Assembly (NCBI GenBank): GCA_035500675.1
Contig: DATJXA010000058.1
Location: 1-40,834, forward strand
Direction: 5' to 3'
From: JAGVPT01 sp035500675
GTDB lineage: Bacteria > Bacteroidota > Ignavibacteria > UBA10030 > UBA8401
DNA length: 40,834 nt
Positions 30,249 through 39,013 of this stretch are shown here, piece after piece; the first letter of the stretch is position 1; every line of letters starts with the position of its first letter. The notes under the pieces were generated by a model. That model was not told where the DNA came from. It saw nothing but the letters and a program-made list of their open reading frames with translations, and searched no databases. The position numbers were made by a program, and so were the translations under genes.

Positions 30249-32936
30249 TCAATTGCTCAACTGACTAAGGCTGTTTTTCAGTTTAACGATCGTCTGGTTA
30301 AAATTCTCCCGCTTATCTTTTTCCTTCTGGATCACATCTGCCGGCGCCTTCCCCGCAAAATTTGGATTTTCGAGCTTTGCATCGACTCCCCGTAATTGTC
30401 CCTCAAGCCGCGCAATTTCTTTTTCCAACCGAGACCGCTCGATGTCGAGGTCGATAAGCCCTTTCAACGGCACGAAGATCTCCTGGCCTTGCACCACTGC
30501 GCTGGCGGAATATCCTGGCTTGGGGAGATTCGTGCCGATCGATACCGAACTTGCCTTTGCCATGCGTTCGATGGAAGGCCGGTTCGCATCGAGCACTTTC
30601 AGTTTTAGGTCGTCGTGACAATTGATCACCACCTCGAGTTCCTTTGCCGGGGGCAAATTCATTTCGCTGCGGATCGTTCGCACAGCGCTGATGACGCCCT
30701 GAAGGAATTCCATCTCAGCTTCTTTTGAAGCAACGATCGAAGCAGTATCCGCTCCCGGCCAGGGGGCTTTCATGATGCTCTCTCCACCTTTTCGCTCGTC
30801 GAGGTGCTGCCAGATCTCTTCGGTCACGAACGGCATGAAGGGATGAAGGAGTTTGAGAGTCTCTTCGTAGATCCGGATGGCGCGATTCACGATCGAACAC
30901 TTAAGGTTGACGTCACTCGTTCCCGCGATGCGGTTTTTGACAAATTCAACATACCAGTCGCAGAAGTCATGCCACATAAAATCATACAGCATCTTTGCCG
31001 ATTCGTTCACCTGAAGACGCTCAAGGGCAGCTGTCGTCTCCTTCACCGTCGCATTGAATCGCGAGAGGATCCACGTATCCGAAAGATCGTCCGGCGAGCT
31101 TGGGGAGACGATGCTCAGGTCGCTGTGAGATTCCGCTTCGATCGCTTCGCGGTTCATCAAAAGAAAACGTCCCGCATTCCAGATCTTATTGGCGAAATTT
31201 CTTCCCATCTCGCACTTTTCGTTCGAGTAAAGGACATCCTGGCCGATCGGCGCGAGATACAGTATCGTAAAGCGGAGCGCATCGGCGCCATAGGTGGCGA
31301 TGACGTCGAGCGGATCGGGAGAATTGCCGAGCGACTTGCTCATCTTGCGCCCCTGCATGTCCCGAATGATGCTCGTGAAGTAGACGTGTTTGAACGGTAT
31401 TCTTCCTCTGAACTCCAGTCCCGCCATGACCATTCGTGCGACCCAGAAGAAGATAATATCCGGCGCAGTGACGAGCGTGTCGGTTGGATAGAAATATGCG
31501 AGGTCTTCGTTCTCCTCCGGCCAGCCGAAAACCGAGAAGGGCCAGAGCCATGAGGAAAACCACGTGTCGAGCACATCTTCATCCTGCCGAAATTTATCGG
31601 AGCCGCAATGCGCACATCGCTCGGGCTTCGTCACCGACACAACGGGGTTCTTGCATTCGGGAGTCGGAGCGTCTCCGAGACAATACCACGCCGGAACGCG
31701 ATGTCCCCACCAGAGCTGGCGCGAAATGCACCAGTCGCGGATGTTCGTCATCCAGTGTTCGTAGACTTTTGTCCAGCGGTCGGGATAAAATTTAATGTCG
31801 CCGTTCATGACGACGGCAAGCGCTTTATCGGCGAGCAGTTTCATCTTCACGAACCACTGGTCGGAAAGATACGGCTCGATCACGGTGTCGCAGCGGTAAC
31901 AGTGGCCGACGCTGTGCACGTGGTTTTCGGTCTTTTCGAGCAAGCCCTCTTTTTCAAGGTCGCGGAGTACCTCTTTCCGGCACTCATAACGGTCCATGCC
32001 GCGGTATTTTGTCGGGACGTGCTCGTTCATTTTTCCCGACGTGTCCATGACGATAATTTTTTCGAGCGCATGCCGCTCGCCGATTTGGTAATCGTTCGGG
32101 TCGTGAGCCGGCGTCACTTTCACCGCGCCCGTTCCGAATGACGCATCGACAAAATCATCCGCGATGATCGGGATGGCACGGTGGGCGAGAGGGAGGCGTA
32201 CTTTTTTCCCAACGAGATGAGCATACCGTTCGTCTTTTGGGTTGACTGCGACTGCGGTGTCTCCGAGCATCGTTTCGGGCCGCGTTGTCGCGACGGTGAT
32301 GTGCCCATCCCCCGACTCCAGCGGATAGTGCAAGTACCAGAGATGGCCGTTGCTCTCCGAAAAATTCACCTCGTCGTCGCTAAGCGCCGTATGATCTTTC
32401 GGGCACCAGTTGACGATGTATTTTCCTTTATAGATGAGCCCCTTGTTATAGAGCCGGACAAAAACTTCCTGCACGGCATCCGAAAGTCCCTTATCCATCG
32501 TAAATCGTTCGCGCTGCCAATCGCATGAAGTGCCCAGCTTGCGCAATTGTTTGATGATCGTCCCGCCGTAAAGCTCTTTCCATTGCCACACTCGCTGCAC
32601 GAATTGTTCGCGTCCCATTTCGCGGCGGACAATGCCTTCTTTCATCAACGACTTTTCAACGACGTGCTGCGTTGCAATTCCCGCATGGTCGGTGCCGGGC
32701 ACCCAACAGGTCTCGTACCCCTGCATCCGCCGCCAGCGAACGAACACGTCCTGCAGCGTATTGTTGAGCACATGTCCCATCGTAAGAATGCCGGTGATGT
32801 TCGGCGGCGGAATGACCACCGTGTACGGCGTTTTCTGTTTGTTCGGGACGCCGTGAAAAAAGCCGTTCGATTCCCAGAACTGGTACCACTTGTCTTCGAC
32901 TTCTTGAGGCGCGTACGATTTCGGAAGTTCCTGCAT
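30249..32936 (-). CDS. valS: Valyl-tRNA synthetase
   Basis: The 895-residue class I synthetase is of normal length. It has P-P-P-N-I-T-G-I-L-T52-M-G-H55 at the N-terminal signature, where most ValRS read H-x-G-H, so the first His is Thr. The K-M-S-K-S loop (R-K-M-S-K-S-L-G-N-S) is intact. An editing CP1 domain (G-D-T-A-V-A-V-N-P-K-D-E-R-Y) and a Cys pair (C-A-H-C-G) are present. The anticodon-binding domain and a C-terminal coiled coil (about 825-895: I-D-L-D-I-E-R-S-R-L-E-K-E-I-A-R-L) mark it as ValRS and not IleRS or LeuRS. It charges tRNA-Val. It lies 65 bases after the CNBD gene and may be read from the same promoter. Confidence 0.95.
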   Translation of the reverse strand: MQELPKSYAPQEVEDKWYQFWESNGFFHGVPNKQKTPYTVVIPPPNITGILTMGHVLNNTLQDVFVRWRRMQGYETCWVPGTDHAGIATQHVVEKSLMKEGIVRREMGREQFVQRVWQWKELYGGTIIKQLRKLGTSCDWQRERFTMDKGLSDAVQEVFVRLYNKGLIYKGKYIVNWCPKDHTALSDDEVNFSESNGHLWYLHYPLESGDGHITVATTRPETMLGDTAVAVNPKDERYAHLVGKKVRLPLAHRAIPIIADDFVDASFGTGAVKVTPAHDPNDYQIGERHALEKIIVMDTSGKMNEHVPTKYRGMDRYECRKEVLRDLEKEGLLEKTENHVHSVGHCYRCDTVIEPYLSDQWFVKMKLLADKALAVVMNGDIKFYPDRWTKVYEHWMTNIRDWCISRQLWWGHRVPAWYCLGDAPTPECKNPVVSVTKPERCAHCGSDKFRQDEDVLDTWFSSWLWPFSVFGWPEENEDLAYFYPTDTLVTAPDIIFFWVARMVMAGLEFRGRIPFKHVYFTSIIRDMQGRKMSKSLGNSPDPLDVIATYGADALRFTILYLAPIGQDVLYSNEKCEMGRNFANKIWNAGRFLLMNREAIEAESHSDLSIVSPSSPDDLSDTWILSRFNATVKETTAALERLQVNESAKMLYDFMWHDFCDWYVEFVKNRIAGTSDVNLKCSIVNRAIRIYEETLKLLHPFMPFVTEEIWQHLDERKGGESIMKAPWPGADTASIVASKEAEMEFLQGVISAVRTIRSEMNLPPAKELEVVINCHDDLKLKVLDANRPSIERMAKASSVSIGTNLPKPGYSASAVVQGQEIFVPLKGLIDLDIERSRLEKEIARLEGQLRGVDAKLENPNFAGKAPADVIQKEKDKRENFNQTIVKLKNSLSQLSN

Positions 32937-33001
32937 TCTGCTTTTCGCTATTGATCCTGTTGATGTAATCCCGTGGGGCGGCGAGACAGCCGGCGTCCGC
33001 T

Positions 33002-33514
33002 CTATCGTTCCAGGGCGAGGCTTAAGGCCGTCGTAAGTTTCAAAACGTCTTTCGTCGTTTTGTCGAGGCGATTGCTGATGATCGTGACGAGATTTTTCAA
33101 GACGTGGTAGCCGATCTCATGGTCGGATTCGGTCAGTTTAAAAAAATCTTCTTGGGCGATTTCTGCGATCGCGCATTTCGACGTCGCGATGACGCTGGCG
33201 GAACGCTCGGCATTGCCGTCGAAAAGGGCCATCTCGCCGAAGAATGCGTAATCGTCTCCGGTAAACCGGATGAGCGATTTATCCCGCTGGTCCATTCCAT
33301 GCCCCGCAACTTTCAAAAGCAGGGTCTTCGAGACCTCTACTTCGCCGTCAAGAAGGATGAACATGTTCCTCCCCTTGGATCCTTCCTTGATAATGACGGT
33401 TCCCGCATCGACCGTCCGTTCGGAAATGATCTTTCGGATCAGTTCGAGTTTGTCGTCGGCGAGGTCGGTGAAAAGGGGGATCCGTTTGAGAAAGTTGATA
33501 TCGATTTTTTTCAT
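33002..33514 (-). CDS. Cyclic-nucleotide-binding-domain protein
   Basis: The 170-residue protein consists of one CNBD: V-D-A-G-T-V-I-I-K-E-G-S-K-G-R-N-M-F-I-L-L-D-G-E-V-E-V, then the phosphate-binding cassette F-F-G-E-M-A-L-F-D-G-N-A-E-R-S-A-S-V with the conserved Glu and Arg. Hence cAMP or cGMP binding is plausible. A long C-terminal helix follows. No DNA-binding helix-turn-helix is present, so it is not a Crp-type regulator. It lies 14 bases after the K+ channel gene and may serve as a separate ligand-binding subunit of that channel. This link is inferred from position. Confidence 0.88.
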   Translation of the reverse strand: MKKIDINFLKRIPLFTDLADDKLELIRKIISERTVDAGTVIIKEGSKGRNMFILLDGEVEVSKTLLLKVAGHGMDQRDKSLIRFTGDDYAFFGEMALFDGNAERSASVIATSKCAIAEIAQEDFFKLTESDHEIGYHVLKNLVTIISNRLDKTTKDVLKLTTALSLALER

Positions 33515-33528
33515 GGAATTCCGCGATG

Positions 33529-34713
33529 CTATGATTTGTCGTTGTCGATCGTCCCGATGATGATGCCGAGGTCTTTCTTCTGGATCACGTAGTCGAACGG
33601 CGGATTGACGTCCACTCTCATTCCCATCCGCTCCGCAACGTTGATCCCGGCCTCCTTGAATTTTCGCTCGATAAATGTGTCGACGGCGGACATGTCGTGC
33701 GAGAGGATGTCGTTCAGGCTCACGGTCTCTTCTTCGGTGACGATCCCGATGAGGGTCCAGTTTTTCGTCTTCTTGAAATGGAGGAACAACTGTTCGAACG
33801 TTTTCTCGACAAATTGCTCGGGGATCGCGACGCGATGGATGTCGTTTCCGTACTCGTAATCGAGGATCTCCATCGCCACCTGAGGCGCTCCGGGATAGAG
33901 GATCTGGTTTGCGAGAAAGAACCCGACATGCTGATCGCTGACGATCACGTCGTCCGCGTTCGCTCGTTTCACGTGCTGATAATTTTCCTTGTTGATGATA
34001 TGGGCGAACACTTTCAGCTTTGGGTTGAGCGATTTCATCGTGAGGAGGGCGAGCAGCGTTTTGTCGTCGGAGAGCTGCCCTTCCTTCGATGTCGTATCGG
34101 GAACCAGGAGCGCGGCGTACGCCGCCTTGACGTTCGTCCGGTTCAGCACCGGCTCGCGCGAATAATCTCCCCGGACGAACTTCACTTCGAGGTTCGGGTA
34201 TGCTTCGCTGACGACCTCCATCAGCTCCGGCTGGGCTTCGTTCGCGAGAACGACTTTCATCTGTGAGCTGGCAGAACTGTACCTGTTGAGGATGCGGAGG
34301 ATTTCCTCAACATGCGCGTTCCATCCGCAGATAAGCGTATGGCCTGTAAAATCGATGTCTTGCAATCCTTGGCTCTCCTTAATTTTTCGCGCGACGAAAA
34401 CAGACGAGATCGTCGCCGTGAATAGTGAAATGAGGATGAGACCGCCGATGATGGTCGCCGATCCGACGATTCTTCCGGCGGTCGTGATGGGCACTTTGTC
34501 GCCATACCCGACAGTTGCAACCGTGACGATCGACCACCAGAGCGCATCGCCGAACGTCTGGAACTGACGGGAGTTTTCCCGGCTCTCCGATAGGAGCATG
34601 AAAAATGCCGCGACTGTGATCGTCAGGACGATGACAACCGACAGCTGAGCAAGCTGATTCTTCCGGAACAACTTCACCGTCTGGCTGAACGCCGTGGCTA
34701 AGTCATGTCTCAT
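33529..34713 (-). CDS. Two-helix potassium channel with C-terminal RCK (TrkA-N) domain
   Basis: The 394-residue protein has two membrane helices (about 20-42 and 83-105). Between them lie a pore helix and the selectivity filter T-V-G-Y-G-D at 67-72. A cytosolic RCK domain starts near 125 (H-T-L-I-C-G-W-N-A-H-V-E-E-I-L), with a degenerate G-x-G-x-x-G reading C-G-W-N-A-H. A further alpha/beta region (about 285-394) may be a TrkA-C-like domain. Such MthK-like channels are gated by ligands on RCK. The ATG overlaps the M23 gene stop by four bases (ATGA), and the CNBD gene follows at once. Confidence 0.9.
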   Translation of the reverse strand: MRHDLATAFSQTVKLFRKNQLAQLSVVIVLTITVAAFFMLLSESRENSRQFQTFGDALWWSIVTVATVGYGDKVPITTAGRIVGSATIIGGLILISLFTATISSVFVARKIKESQGLQDIDFTGHTLICGWNAHVEEILRILNRYSSASSQMKVVLANEAQPELMEVVSEAYPNLEVKFVRGDYSREPVLNRTNVKAAYAALLVPDTTSKEGQLSDDKTLLALLTMKSLNPKLKVFAHIINKENYQHVKRANADDVIVSDQHVGFFLANQILYPGAPQVAMEILDYEYGNDIHRVAIPEQFVEKTFEQLFLHFKKTKNWTLIGIVTEEETVSLNDILSHDMSAVDTFIERKFKEAGINVAERMGMRVDVNPPFDYVIQKKDLGIIIGTIDNDKS

Positions 34714-37025
34714 CGATAGATGGAAATTGTTTTGGCAAGATGTGCATCGTTGCCGACCCTGTCTTTCACATCGATCTGGAGCGTATAGCGCCCCCTCGGC
34801 AACGGATCGATGGGATCATAAAACACAATTCTCTTTTCCGGATCGTACTCGGGCATAATTGGCTCGCCGTTAAGATGTGCGGTGAGGTGATCGTCGTCGA
34901 TGCCGGAGAGATTGTCGCGCACTTTGAAAGAAAAGAGCGCGTGCCTCTTTTGATTGATGGATGATGCATGCCATCTGCTGATAACCGGTTTCCGCGTATC
35001 ATCGAGTATGGCAAAAGTGCCGAGCGTTAAACCGTCGCGTAGGACAAGCGTATGCGTTTGCCGGTTCCGCTCGGTCCCTAAAAAGTTCCATCCTCCGCCG
35101 CTATTGACGTAGAGCGCGAGTTGGTCGTCCGATTCCATCTCGGCGGGATAATTCATGGAAACGCTCATTCCGTCCCGAAGCAAGACGTCGCGCGGATACA
35201 CCTCGTACCGCAGAGGCCCTCTCTGAGTGACGATCGGGTGGAGAGGAGAAAAGACCGACCCGGCAGGAAATGTGATGACAAAATTTCCATCGTCGGATCG
35301 GATCGATCTTCCTTGAGATGGAGACACGGTGTTCATCGTGAAGGAATTGAACACCTCGCTCCGCTTGCCCCCGATCTCGACGAACGCCTTGACATACGAC
35401 GTCCCGCTGTAGGTTTCGGATAACTTATAGATGCCCGTATAGTCGTTGACATCGATCGCGTGGAGGGGAACCGCTGAGACCGAGTGTTCTTGCTGGATTT
35501 GTAGCGACGGCATCGCCGTAAACGGGACCGACGAGCTTAACCTCACGCGCAAAAACGCCCCTTCCTCCTCGGTCGAAATCGTCGCTTCACCCGCGGAATG
35601 CGGTTGCGTAAGAAAATGATAGACCGGAAAGGAACGTGTCCCCCAAATATTTTTCGCTATAACGCGAACAACGTCGGCCGATTTGAGATCGACGGGGAGC
35701 GAAAGAGAATCTCCGTTGTGCCCTAAATTCTTTGCACTGAACTCCTGAACCTTCCATGACCGGGAAGAGAGCCCCTTTGTTCCGACTTCAACCGAGGCGA
35801 CTTTGTCGCTGTTCGGCATATATGCAGTGACCGATCGGTCGGATGCACTCACGATCTCGACTTTTGGCGGGTGGTTCAGCACGAACGTTCCGGCCAAGAC
35901 AGAAGTATTGCCGGAATAATCGGATGCGATGATCTTGAATTGATGAGTTCCCTCCGAACAGTTCGCAGGGTTGACGATGCCGTCCAACTGGCTTCGTCGG
36001 TCATAAAATGGAAGAGTGTTCCCTTCGTCGACGTAAAGTTTTTGAAACCGACCCTTTCGTTCTTTCCACATAGCCCAATCGAAATCCAGCCCTACTTGCC
36101 TCGTCTCATCCTCGGGGAAGCGGTCGCGGCGCGATGTAAAAATTGTCTTCCCATCGATCTGGAATTCAAAGGAATAAACGCTTGACCGGTATCTCGTATT
36201 ATTGAACCGGTCCGCGGCGTCTATTGAAAAACCGATCGCTCCGGTCGCCCGGATCACGCCATCGATCGAGTAGGAGGATCTGGATCTGGTTCGGGCGCGA
36301 TATATTTTCGGCGCAAATTCATAATCGACGAACGAATTCTCATCCATCGGCGAAATTGCCAGTCTCCGAAACACCGGCGGCTCGGTGTCGTGAAATTGCC
36401 GAATGTTCGGAAAAAGGAGCGGGTTTACAGGATTGAAATTCTCATCGCGTATCTCGAAATGGAGATGAGCGCTTCCAGAGCCGCTCTCCCCGCTGTACGC
36501 AACCACCTCGCCTTTGCGCACGGGAAAATCGCCCGGCTGGAATTTCATGATGATCGAAAATTTGCCTTCTTTCAATTGTTCGGCGCGCACGGCTCGTTCA
36601 AGCGGATCCATGTATGCGCTGAGATGCGCATACGTTGTATAAAAACCGTCGGGATGACGGAGGACGAGGAACCGCCCGTATCCGTACGGCGAGATCTCGA
36701 TGCGGGCGACATACCCGTCCCGTGAGGCGTAAATGTTCTCGCCGATCCTGTCGCCCGTCCCGATGTCGAGACCCGCGTGGAAGTGCGACGAACGAAATTC
36801 CGCAAACGAGGAAGTGATCTTGGGCCTCACGCTAATCGGCCAGATGTAATCGTTCATGTCGGTTTTGATCGAATCGAACGGAGCATAGATCGCGTCGACG
36901 GAAGTTTCGTTTGGCAATCCGGCCTTTGGAATCGGGCGGAAGGCGACATCCTCAAAAAATAAAAGCCCGAGTGCGCAACCCGCGAGAATTAACCGGGCGC
37001 TATAGAATTTTGCTTTGGTGATCAA
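34710..37025 (-). CDS. M23-family metallopeptidase with C-terminal Ig-like and beta domains
   Basis: The 771-residue exported protein has an N-terminal hydrophobic segment (about 9-25). An M23 (LytM-type) domain spans about 60-210 with the full zinc set: H83-x-x-x-D87 in H-A-G-L-D, H134 in Y-A-H-L-S, and H187-L-H189-F-E. It should therefore be an active peptidoglycan endopeptidase or an amidase-family enzyme. Residues 210-771 are beta-rich, with Ig-like units, a ZU5-like stretch (F-V-I-T-F-P-A-G-S-V-F, about 590-680) and a final Ig unit. The start is TTG 37025, which overlaps the FAH stop as TTGA. It shares an operon with the K+ channel. Confidence 0.88.
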   Translation of the reverse strand: MITKAKFYSARLILAGCALGLLFFEDVAFRPIPKAGLPNETSVDAIYAPFDSIKTDMNDYIWPISVRPKITSSFAEFRSSHFHAGLDIGTGDRIGENIYASRDGYVARIEISPYGYGRFLVLRHPDGFYTTYAHLSAYMDPLERAVRAEQLKEGKFSIIMKFQPGDFPVRKGEVVAYSGESGSGSAHLHFEIRDENFNPVNPLLFPNIRQFHDTEPPVFRRLAISPMDENSFVDYEFAPKIYRARTRSRSSYSIDGVIRATGAIGFSIDAADRFNNTRYRSSVYSFEFQIDGKTIFTSRRDRFPEDETRQVGLDFDWAMWKERKGRFQKLYVDEGNTLPFYDRRSQLDGIVNPANCSEGTHQFKIIASDYSGNTSVLAGTFVLNHPPKVEIVSASDRSVTAYMPNSDKVASVEVGTKGLSSRSWKVQEFSAKNLGHNGDSLSLPVDLKSADVVRVIAKNIWGTRSFPVYHFLTQPHSAGEATISTEEEGAFLRVRLSSSVPFTAMPSLQIQQEHSVSAVPLHAIDVNDYTGIYKLSETYSGTSYVKAFVEIGGKRSEVFNSFTMNTVSPSQGRSIRSDDGNFVITFPAGSVFSPLHPIVTQRGPLRYEVYPRDVLLRDGMSVSMNYPAEMESDDQLALYVNSGGGWNFLGTERNRQTHTLVLRDGLTLGTFAILDDTRKPVISRWHASSINQKRHALFSFKVRDNLSGIDDDHLTAHLNGEPIMPEYDPEKRIVFYDPIDPLPRGRYTLQIDVKDRVGNDAHLAKTISIYR

Positions 37026-37711
37026 TGTGCTTTTGCCGGAGTTCTGTAATCGGAAGAAACGACGTTGTGCCGCAGCGCCCCAACGCTGGGAATTTCTGCT
37101 TCGATGACGTCTCCCGGAGAAACTTTTCCGACTCCTTCCGGAGTGCCTGTATAAATAACGTCCCCTTCTTCCAATGTGAAGATCGACGAAAGAAAAGCGA
37201 TGATGAAGTCGATGTGAAAGATCATGTTCGATGTGTTCGAATGTTGGCGCTCAACGCCGTTGACCTTCAGCGAAATATTCAAGTTGTGGGGGTCTGCGAC
37301 TTGCGCTTTTGGGACAAAAGGGGACAAGGGCGCTGAAGTGTCGAACCCTTTCGCAATCGTCCAAGGGTTGCCCGCAGCCCTCGCTTCTTTCTGACGGTCC
37401 CGCATTGTCATGTCAAGACCGATGCCGTAACCCACTACAAAATCGTAGGCATCAGATTGTGCGATCTGTTTTCCCTTCCGTCCGATGAGCACAGTGAGTT
37501 CGACCTCATGGTGAACTTCATCGGAGAATTTTGGAATGACGATCGGCGCTCCGTTTTCGATGATCGCCGTTGACGGCTTTAAGAAAATGATCGGCGAGGA
37601 GGGAGCATTGCCGCCCATCTCTTTTGCATGGTCTGCATAATTTTGACCGAGGCAAAGAATTTTGCCGACCGTGAACTGCTTGTGAGACGGTAGAAGCGAA
37701 ACAGCATTCAT
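37022..37711 (-). CDS. Fumarylacetoacetate hydrolase (FAH) family protein
   Basis: The 229-residue protein is the short FAHD1/YcgM-like form. It has G-K-I-L-C-L-G-Q-N-Y-A-D-H-A-K-E, the metal ligands in H-H-E-V-E-L-T-V-L-I-G, G-Y-G-I-G-L-D-M-T-M-R-D, and W-T-I-A-K-G-F-D-T-S-A-P-L-S. The ending G-D-V-I-Y-T-G-T-P-E-G-V-G is also typical. The family includes acylpyruvate hydrolases, oxaloacetate decarboxylases and isomerases of aromatic breakdown, and the substrate cannot be chosen from sequence. It is the first gene of the FAH > M23 > K+ channel > CNBD run, with a good promoter just upstream. Confidence 0.9.
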   Translation of the reverse strand: MNAVSLLPSHKQFTVGKILCLGQNYADHAKEMGGNAPSSPIIFLKPSTAIIENGAPIVIPKFSDEVHHEVELTVLIGRKGKQIAQSDAYDFVVGYGIGLDMTMRDRQKEARAAGNPWTIAKGFDTSAPLSPFVPKAQVADPHNLNISLKVNGVERQHSNTSNMIFHIDFIIAFLSSIFTLEEGDVIYTGTPEGVGKVSPGDVIEAEIPSVGALRHNVVSSDYRTPAKAH

Positions 37712-37743
37712 GATTTTGGGGTTAGAAAAGTTAAGCCGTCAAA

Positions 37744-37772
37744 AATATAGTCAAGAGGTGACACTTTATCAA
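37744..37772 (-). promoter_or_regulatory. Candidate promoter of the FAH-M23-K+ channel-CNBD operon
   Basis: On the minus strand TTGATA (37772-37767) and TATATT (37749-37744) are 17 bases apart, and the -10 lies 32 bases before the ATG at 37711. This is one of the best promoter matches in the window. Confidence 0.5.
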
Positions 37773-37882
37773 GAGAGCGTTGAAGTGAGGATGGCTAAGG
37801 CGCTGGAATTAGGAGAGCCCAATTTTTTAAAAAAGCGCTTTCAAGTTTCCATCATATTTCATAAATTATTCAATGATTAGCT

Positions 37883-38896
37883 ATGAAGGAAAATTTGTCA
37901 CTAACGTATAGAAAAGCCGGCGTTAACATCACTGCAGGTGAAGAAGTTGTTGAAAGGATCAAGGGGAGGGTCAGGGCGACCTTCACACCGAATGTTCTTA
38001 CCGACATCGGAGCTTTTGGAGCTTTTTACAAAGCTTCTTTCCCAAAATTTACAAATCCGGTTCTCGTCTCAAGTGTAGATGGAGTTGGAACAAAGCTCAA
38101 AGTTGCAATCGAGCTAAAGCGATTTGACACTGTGGGGCAAGATCTGGTGAACCACTGCGTGAACGACATCGCGGTGTGCGGAGCCGTCCCCCTTTTTTTT
38201 ATGGACTATTTTGCGGCAGGCAAATTGCTCCCGGATATGGCGCAAAAGGTGATAGGGGGATTTGTCAAAGCATGCAAGCTTAATCATTGTTCTTTAATTG
38301 GGGGTGAAACTGCGGAAATGCCCGGGTTGTATAAGAAGGGAGATTTTGACCTTGCTGGCATGATCGTTGGAGTTGTCGAGAAGAAAAAAATTGTAGATGG
38401 AAAACAAGTCCGCCCAGGCGATATTCTCATCGGGCTGCCGTCTACAGGGCTCCATACGAACGGGTATTCCCTCGCACGGAAGGTTCTGTTATCCCGATTT
38501 TCACTTCGCAAGTATCAAAAGGAATTGAAGGGATCCATTGGCAATGCCTTGATGGCGGTCCATCGGTCTTACCTTTCTCCCATTAGGCTCCTATTGTCTC
38601 ACAAACTTGTCCACGGGATTTCCCATATTACAGGGGGCGGAATTGTTGGCAATACGATGCGCGTAGTCCCGAAAGGGCTGGCACTCGCGGTCGATTGGGA
38701 AGCATGGCTCCGACCGCCCATCTTTTCTATGATCCAAAGATCGGGCAATGTGCCCGAGCGTGATATGCGCCGGACGTTTAATCTCGGTGTCGGGCTGATC
38801 TTCATCGTTCCTGCAGCGAGGGCCGATGAAGCGCGAAGGCTTCTCATGCATCATCACGAACATCCGCTTTTTTTAGGGGAAATTAAGACTGCCTAA
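37883..38896 (+). CDS. purM: Phosphoribosylformylglycinamidine cyclo-ligase (AIR synthetase)
   Basis: The 337-residue protein is of normal PurM length with its signatures: S-S-V-D-G-V-G-T-K-L-K-V-A, N-H-C-V-N-D-I-A-V-C-G-A-V-P-L-F-F-M-D-Y-F, G-G-E-T-A-E-M-P-G-L-Y, G-L-P-S-T-G-L-H-T-N-G-Y-S-L-A-R and H-I-T-G-G-G-I. It uses ATP to close the imidazole ring (FGAM to AIR) in purine synthesis. It stands alone, with no other pur genes in the window. TTTCAA/TAAATT with 17-base spacing (37839-37867) is a weak promoter candidate only 15 bases before the ATG. No Shine-Dalgarno is evident. Confidence 0.95.
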   Translation: MKENLSLTYRKAGVNITAGEEVVERIKGRVRATFTPNVLTDIGAFGAFYKASFPKFTNPVLVSSVDGVGTKLKVAIELKRFDTVGQDLVNHCVNDIAVCGAVPLFFMDYFAAGKLLPDMAQKVIGGFVKACKLNHCSLIGGETAEMPGLYKKGDFDLAGMIVGVVEKKKIVDGKQVRPGDILIGLPSTGLHTNGYSLARKVLLSRFSLRKYQKELKGSIGNALMAVHRSYLSPIRLLLSHKLVHGISHITGGGIVGNTMRVVPKGLALAVDWEAWLRPPIFSMIQRSGNVPERDMRRTFNLGVGLIFIVPAARADEARRLLMHHHEHPLFLGEIKTA

Positions 38897-39013
38897 GAGG
38901 CATTCGTCACAGCATTCGAGTTTGGGGAATGGCTATATTTTTCGCCTTACATATAAACAATAATCACACAAGACCCCCGGGGGGATAAGTATACACTGAT
39001 TCTGAAAGGATAA

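Noticed and set aside
38974..38984. CCCCCGGGGGG palindrome between purM and the kinase
   Set aside because: It has no loop and no T-tract, and pairs only as a self-complementary site, so it is not a terminator. A GC run between AT-rich stretches is not enough for a regulatory call.
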